Shown piece by piece: positions 56,068 to 64,000 of a stretch of DNA of 64,000 nucleotides. The position numbers and the translations under genes were made by a program. Where the stretch lies: NCBI RefSeq assembly GCF_024679245.1, contig NC_090177.1, forward strand, positions 48,085,353-48,149,352. Reading direction: 5' to 3'. Below the pieces are notes generated by a model. It worked only from the letters and a program-made list of their open reading frames with translations, did no database searches and was not told the origin of the DNA. The stretch's first letter is position 1. Every line of letters begins with the position of its first letter. The stretch is from Pseudorasbora parva. Lineage: Eukaryota; Chordata; Actinopteri; Cypriniformes; Gobionidae.

Positions 56068-57075
56068 TACACACTGGTTAAAAGCAGATAGCGTGGAGGG
56101 AAAAAGCGTGCGGTTCTTGACGCTTGTGGCGCCGCCCACTGCCCCAAAGGGTGAAGTTGCACCAGTTTTGTTATGTTTCTGTCTCTTTCTGCTGTGTCAG
56201 CCAGTGACCCGGAGAGTTCAGAGAACTGAACTGCGTTTGTTTTCATCGAGGTTGTCGAAACCTGCGACCGGTTTGCCGAATGTGGTTTTTCCCACAAACT
56301 TTGATATTCAACGGACGAGTTGATTGACAGCAGTGGTCCCAAAGGCAAAGTTGTTCGGATGGAGGTTTTCTGTCGTATGGTACGACTGTCTCGTGCGCGT
56401 GCTGTGAAAAAGCACGCGACATACGTTCGCCTATAGCCGCTCTCATGTTGTTGCTTTTTCATTTTAAAGCGCCACTAGGTGGCCATTCACCGCGTCCTTT
56501 CTCGCCTGACCCCAGACTGAGCCCGTGCACGGGTGTACCGGCTTGGGTGAAATTGTCTCGTTCCGTCCAAGAGCTATAGCCGTTCTAGCAGACCCCGCCT
56601 CGCCCAGCCCGTAGGTTTCGGCCTGCCGCCGCCAAGCTGAATCGAAATTCCCACTTTTTTTCCGATCTGGACGGACAGTCAGACTCCAGAGAATCTTTCT
56701 GCACTGGTTTGGGCCAGATCGGGCAAAAGACCTAGGACTAGTGTGCAAAAGTAGGTTTTTCACAAAATCCCAAATACCCGAAAATTTCGCCAGCGCAACC
56801 TTCGAATCCGAGGCATGCGTCTCGCTCGGCTCGAGCCAAGGATTCCGATGATATAAGACACTTGGTTCTGCGGCGTGCGGTTTGGGAGCTACGAGCCATT
56901 TCGTGCCGGGCCCATCGGGGGGCCAGCCTTGGTGATGTTGTAGAGCGAGTGGCTAGTACCATCCCTCAAAGTTTCAGGTCTCTACGACGTAAGGCCTTTG
57001 CCAACCCTCCCCCCCTCACCGCTTCCCAGATGGGCGTCGCCTTTGCCGGCTCCCCTGCCGCTGCGTCATTGTGTC

Positions 57076-57263
57076 ATCGCTTCTCGGCCTTTTGGCTAAG
57101 ATCAAGTGTAGTATCTGTTCTTATCAGTTTAATATCTGATACGTCCCCTATCCGGGGACTGCATATTAAATTGATTTTTGGCACATGGAGCCGGAACCGG
57201 GGCTTGCTCCGTCCACTCCACGCATCGACCTGGTATTGCAGTGCCTCCAGGAACGGTGTGCTT
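57076..57263 (+). ncRNA. RNU2: U2 snRNA, copy 24
   Basis: Full length; C at -18, T8 tract. Confidence 0.97.
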
Positions 57264-57736
57264 CCCCTTTTTGGGGACTGCGAATTGTTGTGACTAATAG
57301 AAGAACCAACAACACCACTGGAATTTTTTTTGTCAGAGAATACAGAAATACGCAGGAAGCGCATACAGAATGACGATGAGGTGACGCAACGATGACCGTG
57401 CCACAGAGAAAGCAGCAAGCTGCGGTCATATGAGCATAGGGAAAAAAGAAGAACAAAAGCGTCGGTTGCCGGCCGGCTGACTCATCACCGTCACAGCACG
57501 TTTTTTGATGTCCCTCTTATTTGAGAGTCTTTACCAACGAGCTGATGAGTCGAATCAGGGGTTTGTGTTGGATGGATTAGGGACACCTGATTCAAATCAA
57601 GGTCACGCACGCACGCACGCAGCAGTCAAGCAATGGAAGGTGCCCCGTCCTTCCTTTTCTTGGGGGAGGGGAAGGTCACCGTGTTTGAGGATGGCGAAGG
57701 GGGATAGGGCGCCTCTGCCTGGAGGCCAGGCAACTC

Positions 57737-57900
57737 ATACTTACCTGGCAGGGGAGACACCATGATCAGGAAGGTGGTTCACCCAGGGCGAGGCTCGGCC
57801 ATTGCACTCCGGTTGTGCTGACCCCTGCGAATTCCCCAAATGTGGGAATCTCGACTGCGTAATTTATGGTAGTGGGGGACTGCGTTCGCGCTCTCCCCTG
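57737..57900 (+). ncRNA. RNU1: U1 snRNA, copy 26
   Basis: 164 nt, G123, (CACG)4, C at -27. Confidence 0.97.
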
Positions 57901-58908
57901 TACACACTGGTTAAAAGCAGATAGCGTGGAGGGAAAAAGCGTGCGGTTCTTGACGCTTGTGGCGCCGCCCACTGCCCCAAAGGGTGAAGTTGCACCAGTT
58001 TTGTTATGTTTCTGTCTCTTTCTGCTGTGTCAGCCAGTGACCCGGAGAGTTCAGAGAACTGAACTGCGTTTGTTTTCATCGAGGTTGTCGAAACCTGCGA
58101 CCGGTTTGCCGAATGTGGTTTTTCCCACAAACTTTGATATTCAACGGACGAGTTGATTGACAGCAGTGGTCCCAAAGGCAAAGTTGTTCGGATGGAGGTT
58201 TTCTGTCGTATGGTACGACTGTCTCGTGCGCGTGCTGTGAAAAAGCACGCGACATACGTTCGCCTATAGCCGCTCTCATGTTGTTGCTTTTTCATTTTAA
58301 AGCGCCACTAGGTGGCCATTCACCGCGTCCTTTCTCGCCTGACCCCAGACTGAGCCCGTGCACGGGTGTACCGGCTTGGGTGAAATTGTCTCGTTCCGTC
58401 CAAGAGCTATAGCCGTTCTAGCAGACCCCGCCTCGCCCAGCCCGTAGGTTTCGGCCTGCCGCCGCCAAGCTGAATCGAAATTCCCACTTTTTTTCCGATC
58501 TGGACGGACAGTCAGACTCCAGAGAATCTTTCTGCACTGGTTTGGGCCAGATCGGGCAAAAGACCTAGGACTAGTGTGCAAAAGTAGGTTTTTCACAAAA
58601 TCCCAAATACCCGAAAATTTCGCCAGCGCAACCTTCGAATCCGAGGCATGCGTCTCGCTCGGCTCGAGCCAAGGATTCCGATGATATAAGACACTTGGTT
58701 CTGCGGCGTGCGGTTTGGGAGCTACGAGCCATTTCGTGCCGGGCCCATCGGGGAGCCAGCCTTGGTGATGTTGTAGAGCGAGTGGCTAGTACCATCCCTC
58801 AAAGTTTCAGGTCTCTACGACGTAAGGCCTTTGCCAACCCTCCCCCCCTCACCGCTTCCCAGATGGGCGTCGCCTTTGCCGGCTCCCCTGCCGCTGCGTC
58901 ATTGTGTC

Positions 58909-59096
58909 ATCGCTTCTCGGCCTTTTGGCTAAGATCAAGTGTAGTATCTGTTCTTATCAGTTTAATATCTGATACGTCCCCTATCCGGGGACTGCATATT
59001 AAATTGATTTTTGGCACATGGAGCCGGAACCGGGGCTTGCTCCGTCCACTCCACGCATCGACCTGGTATTGCAGTGCCTCCAGGAACGGTGTGCTT
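58909..59096 (+). ncRNA. RNU2: U2 snRNA, copy 25
   Basis: Full length; C at -18, T4 tract. Upstream GGGGAGCC for GGGGGGCC is private; the GAAATATGCAGG variant after the gene is shared with copy 9. Confidence 0.97.
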
Positions 59097-59561
59097 CCCC
59101 TTTTTGGGGACTGCGAATTGTTGTGACTAATAGAAGAACCAACAACACCACTGGAATTTTGTCAGAGAATACAGAAATATGCAGGAAGCGCATACAGAAT
59201 GACGATGAGGTGACGCAACGATGACCGTGCCACAGAGAAAGCAGCAAGCTGCGGTCATATGAGCATAGGGAAAAAAGAAGAACAAAAGCGTCGGTTGCCG
59301 GCCGGCTGACTCATCACCGTCACAGCACGTTTTTTGATGTCCCTCTTATTTGAGAGTCTTTACCAACGAGCTGATGAGTCGAATCAGGGGTTTGTGTTGG
59401 ATGGATTAGGGACACCTGATTCAAATCAAGGTCACGCACGCACGCAGCAGTCAAGCAATGGAAGGTGCCCCGTCCTTCCTTTTCTTGGGGGAGGGGAAGG
59501 TCACCGTGTTTGAGGATGGCGAAGGGGGATAGGGCGCCTCTGCCTGGAGGCCAGGCAACTC

Positions 59562-59725
59562 ATACTTACCTGGCAGGGGAGACACCATGATCAGGAAGGT
59601 GGTTCACCCAGGGCGAGGCTCGGCCATTGCACTCCGGTTGTGCTGACCCCTGCGAATTCCCCAAATGTGGGAATCTCGACTGCATAATTTATGGTAGTGG
59701 GGGACTGCGTTCGCGCTCTCCCCTG
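59562..59725 (+). ncRNA. RNU1: U1 snRNA, copy 27
   Basis: 164 nt, A123 among G123 neighbours; (CACG)3, C at -27. Confidence 0.97.
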
Positions 59726-60733
59726 TACACACTGGTTAAAAGCAGATAGCGTGGAGGGAAAAAGCGTGCGGTTCTTGACGCTTGTGGCGCCGCCCACTGC
59801 CCCAAAGGGTGAAGTTGCACCAGTTTTGTTATGTTTCTGTCTCTTTCTGCTGTGTCAGCCAGTGACCCGGAGAGTTCAGAGAACTGAACTGCGTTTGTTT
59901 TCATCGAGGTTGTCGAAACCTGCGACCGGTTTGCCGAATGTGGTTTTTCCCACAAACTTTGATATTCAACGGACGAGTTGATTGACAGCAGTGGTCCCAA
60001 AGGCAAAGTTGTTCGGATGGAGGTTTTCTGTCGTATGGTACGACTGTCTCGTGCGCGTGCTGTGAAAAAGCACGCGACATACGTTCGCCTATAGCCGCTC
60101 TCATGTTGTTGCTTTTTCATTTTAAAGCGCCACTAGGTGGCCATTCACCGCGTCCTTTCTCGCCTGACCCCAGACTGAGCCCGTGCACGGGTGTACCGGC
60201 TTGGGTGAAATTGTCTCGTTCCGTCCAAGAGCTATAGCCGTTCTAGCAGACCCCGCCTCGCCCAGCCCGTAGGTTTCGGCCTGCCGCCGCCAAGCTGAAT
60301 CGAAATTCCCACTTTTTTTCCGATCTGGACGGACAGTCAGACTCCAGAGAATCTTTCTGCACTGGTTTGGGCCAGATCGGGCAAAAGACCTAGGACTAGT
60401 GTGCAAAAGTAGGTTTTTCACAAAATCCCAAATACCCGAAAATTTCGCCAGCGCAACCTTCGAATCCGAGGCATGCGTCTCGCTCGGCTCGAGCCAAGGA
60501 TTCTGATGATATAAGACACTTGGTTCTGCGGCGTGCGGTTTGGGAGCTACGAGCCATTTCGTGCCGGGCCCATCGGGGGGCCAGCCTTGGTGATGTTGTA
60601 GAGCGAGTGGCTAGTACCATCCCTCAAAGTTTCAGGTCTCTACGACGTAAGGCCTTTGCCAACCCTCCCCCCCTCACCGCTTCCCAGATGGGCGTCGCCT
60701 TTGCCGGCTCCCCTGCCGCTGCGTCATTGTGTC

Positions 60734-60921
60734 ATCGCTTCTCGGCCTTTTGGCTAAGATCAAGTGTAGTATCTGTTCTTATCAGTTTAATATCTGATAC
60801 GTCCCCTATCCGGGGACTGCATATTAAATTGATTTTTGGCACATGGAGCCGGAACCGGGGCTTGCTCCGTCCACTCCACGCATCGACCTGGTATTGCAGT
60901 GCCTCCAGGAACGGTGTGCTT
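60734..60921 (+). ncRNA. RNU2: U2 snRNA, copy 26
   Basis: Full length; C at -18, T4 tract; private ATTCTGATG for ATTCCGATG upstream. Confidence 0.97.
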
Positions 60922-61390
60922 CCCCTTTTTGGGGACTGCGAATTGTTGTGACTAATAGAAGAACCAACAACACCACTGGAATTTTGTCAGAGAATACAGA
61001 AATACGCAGGAAGCGCATACAGAATGACGATGAGGTGACGCAACGATGACCGTGCCACAGAGAAAGCAGCAAGCTGCGGTCATATGAGCATAGGGAAAAA
61101 AGAAGAACAAAAGCGTCGGTTGCCGGCCGGCTGACTCATCACCGTCACAGCACGTTTTTTGATGTCCCTCTTATTTGAGAGTCTTTACCAACGAGCTGAT
61201 GAGTCGAATCAGGGGTTTGTGTTGGATGGATTAGGGACACCTGATTCAAATCAAGGTCACGCACGCACGCACGCAGCAGTCAAGCAATGGAAGGTGCCCC
61301 GTCCTTCCTTTTCTTGGGGGAGGGGAAGGTCACCGTGTTTGAGGATGGCGAAGGGGGATAGGGCGCCTCTGCCTGGAGGCCAGGCAACTC

Positions 61391-61554
61391 ATACTTACCT
61401 GGCAGGGGAGACACCATGATCAGGAAGGTGGTTCACCCAGGGCGAGGCTCGGCCATTGCACTCCGGTTGTGCTGACCCCTGCGAATTCCCCAAATGTGGG
61501 AATCTCGACTGCGTAATTTATGGTAGTGGGGGACTGCGTTCGCGCTCTCCCCTG
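61391..61554 (+). ncRNA. RNU1: U1 snRNA, copy 28
   Basis: 164 nt, G123, (CACG)4, C at -27. Confidence 0.97.
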
Positions 61555-62562
61555 TACACACTGGTTAAAAGCAGATAGCGTGGAGGGAAAAAGCGTGCGG
61601 TTCTTGACGCTTGTGGCGCCGCCCACTGCCCCAAAGGGTGAAGTTGCACCAGTTTTGTTATGTTTCTGTCTCTTTCTGCTGTGTCAGCCAGTGACCCGGA
61701 GAGTTCAGAGAACTGAACTGCGTTTGTTTTCATCGAGGTTGTCGAAACCTGCGACCGGTTTGCCGAATGTGGTTTTTCCCACAAACTTTGATATTCAACG
61801 GACGAGTTGATTGACAGCAGTGGTCCCAAAGGCAAAGTTGTTCGGATGGAGGTTTTCTGTCGTATGGTACGACTGTCTCGTGCGCGTGCTGTGAAAAAGC
61901 ACGCGACATACGTTCGCCTATAGCCGCTCTCATGTTGTTGCTTTTTCATTTTAAAGCGCCACTAGGTGGCCATTCACCGCGTCCTTTCTCGCCTGACCCC
62001 AGACTGAGCCCGTGCACGGGTGTACCGGCTTGGGTGAAATTGTCTCGTTCCGTCCAAGAGCTATAGCCGTTCTAGCAGACCCCGCCTCGCCCAGCCCGTA
62101 GGTTTCGGCCTGCCGCCGCCAAGCTGAATCGAAATTCCCACTTTTTTTCCGATCTGGACGGACAGTCAGACTCCAGAGAATCTTTCTGCACTGGTTTGGG
62201 CCAGATCGGGCAAAAGACCTAGGACTAGTGTGCAAAAGTAGGTTTTTCACAAAATCCCAAATACCCGAAAATTTCGCCAGCGCAACCTTCGAATCCGAGG
62301 CATGCGTCTCGCTCGGCTCGAGCCAAGGATTCCGATGATATAAGACACTTGGTTCTGCGGCGTGCGGTTTGGGAGCTACGAGCCATTTCGTGCCGGGCCC
62401 ATCGGGGGGCCAGCCTTGGTGATGTTGTAGAGCGAGTGGCTAGTACCATCCCTCAAAGTTTCAGGTCTCTACGACGTAAGGCCTTTGCCAACCCTCCCCC
62501 CCTCACCGCTTCCCAGATGGGCGTCGCCTTTGCCGGCTCCCCTGCCGCTGCGTCATTGTGTC

Positions 62563-62750
62563 ATCGCTTCTCGGCCTTTTGGCTAAGATCAAGTGTAGTA
62601 TCTGTTCTTATCAGTTTAATATCTGATACGTCCCCTATCCGGGGACTGCATATTAAATTGATTTTTGGCACATGGAGCCGGAACCGGGGCTTGCTCCGTC
62701 CACTCCACGCATCGACCTGGTATTGCAGTGCCTCCAGGAACGGTGTGCTT
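62563..62750 (+). ncRNA. RNU2: U2 snRNA, copy 27
   Basis: Full length; C at -18, T8 tract. Last U2 in the window. Confidence 0.97.
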
Positions 62751-63219
62751 CCCCTTTTTGGGGACTGCGAATTGTTGTGACTAATAGAAGAACCAACAAC
62801 ACCACTGGAATTTTTTTTGTCAGAGAATACAGAAATACGCAGGAAGCGCATACAGAATGACGATGAGGTGACGCAACGATGACCGTGCCACAGAGAAAGC
62901 AGCAAGCTGCGGTCATATGAGCATAGGGAAAAAAGAAGAACAAAAGCGTCGGTTGCCGGCCGGCTGACTCATCACCGTCACAGCACGTTTTTTGATGTCC
63001 CTCTTATTTGAGAGTCTTTACCAACGAGCTGATGAGTCGAATCAGGGGTTTGTGTTGGATGGATTAGGGACACCTGATTCAAATCAAGGTCACGCACGCA
63101 CGCAGCAGTCAAGCAATGGAAGGTGCCCCGTCCTTCCTTTTCTTGGGGGAGGGGAAGGTCACCGTGTTTGAGGATGGCGAAGGGGGATAGGGCGCCTCTG
63201 CCTGGAGGCCAGGCAACTC

Positions 63220-63383
63220 ATACTTACCTGGCAGGGGAGACACCATGATCAGGAAGGTGGTTCACCCAGGGCGAGTCTCGGCCATTGCACTCCGGTTGTG
63301 CTGACCCCTGCGAATTCCCCAAATGTGGGAATCTCGACTGCATAATTTATGGTAGTGGGGGACTGCGTTCGCGCTCTCCCCTG
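63220..63383 (+). ncRNA. RNU1: U1 snRNA, copy 29
   Basis: 164 nt, A123, (CACG)3. Carries GGGCGAGTCTCGG where others have GGGCGAGGCTCGG (G to T near 63277), at the base of stem-loop II. The remaining 617 bp to the window end are long spacer with a CTCF-type motif at 63788. Confidence 0.95.
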
Positions 63384-64000
63384 TACACACTGGTTAAAAG
63401 CAGATAGCGTGGAGGGAAAAAGCGTGCGGTTCTTGACGCTTGTGGCGCCGCCCACTGCCCCAAAGGGTGAAGTTGCACCAGTTTTGTTATGTTTCTGTCT
63501 CTTTCTGCTGTGTCAGCCAGTGACCCGGAGAGTTCAGAGAACTGAACTGCGTTTGTTTTCATCGAGGTTGTCGAAACCTGCGACCGGTTTGCCGAATGTG
63601 GTTTTTCCCACAAACTTTGATATTCAACGGACGAGTTGATTGACAGCAGTGGTCCCAAAGGCAAAGTTGTTCGGATGGAGGTTTTCTGTCGTATGGTACG
63701 ACTGTCTCGTGCGCGTGCTGTGAAAAAGCACGCGACATACGTTCGCCTATAGCCGCTCTCATGTTGTTGCTTTTTCATTTTAAAGCGCCACTAGGTGGCC
63801 ATTCACCGCGTCCTTTCTCGCCTGACCCCAGACTGAGCCCGTGCACGGGTGTACCGGCTTGGGTGAAATTGTCTCGTTCCGTCCAAGAGCTATAGCCGTT
63901 CTAGCAGACCCCGCCTCGCCCAGCCCGTAGGTTTCGGCCTGCCGCCGCCAAGCTGAATCGAAATTCCCACTTTTTTTCCGATCTGGACGGACAGTCAGAC

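Larger units (their letters stand above)
49793..64000 (+). repeat. U2-U1 snRNA tandem array, segment 3
   Basis: Seven full U2 genes and eight U1 genes; unit length 1,825-1,833 bp. Spacers as in the first unit. The window ends in a U1-U2 spacer, a few bases before the point at which it began in the unit. Confidence 0.97.

Overview
The window is a tandem array of linked spliceosomal U2 and U1 snRNA genes from an animal genome, most likely a ray-finned fish. The repeat unit is about 1.83 kb and all genes are on the + strand. Each unit holds one U2 gene (about 188 nt), a spacer of roughly 470 bp, one U1 gene (164 nt) and a spacer of roughly 1.0 kb. I count 27 full-length U2 genes, 2 interrupted U2 genes and 29 U1 genes. 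U1 carries the 5'-splice-site recognition sequence, the U1-70K and U1A loops and an Sm-type site; U2 carries GTAGTA (branch-point recognition) and the Sm site GATTTTTGG. Both genes have vertebrate-type proximal sequence elements about 60 bp upstream and 3' boxes downstream. No bacterial features are present.

Layout: array segment 1 (1-18689) ends inside a U2 gene, where a non-LTR retrotransposon is inserted (element 1, 18690-24191). Array segment 2 (24192-44332) begins with the rest of that U2 gene and ends in another U2 gene interrupted at the same site by element 2 (44333-49792). Array segment 3 (49793-64000) runs to the window end. Both elements lie in the same orientation as U2. They encode ORF1 (RNA-binding protein with three CCHC knuckles) and ORF2 (APE-type endonuclease plus reverse transcriptase plus C-terminal zinc motif). 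This is the organisation of Tx1/L1-clade LINEs, and the target identifies them as Keno-like U2-specific elements. Element 2 has two uninterrupted ORFs; element 1 has one in-frame TAA in ORF2.

How it fits together: the insertions fall in or beside the U2 branch-point recognition sequence (nt 33-38). Each splits the gene into a 5' stub that keeps the U2 promoter and a promoterless 3' part. The two insertions are independent, because element sequences and 5' junctions differ. Units differ at a few diagnostic sites: U1 nt 123 G/A, a (CACG)3-5 microsatellite, a T4/T8 tract, and C/T at -18 of U2. These show local homogenisation and a repeated three-unit block at 7,304-bp spacing. Every unit also carries a perfect CCASYAGRKGGC (CTCF-type) motif in the same orientation in the long spacer.

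Limits: all comparisons were by eye, species is not determined, and mature U2 3' ends are approximate. Long ORFs in the spacers recur in every unit, cross the snRNA genes and are not believed to be proteins.
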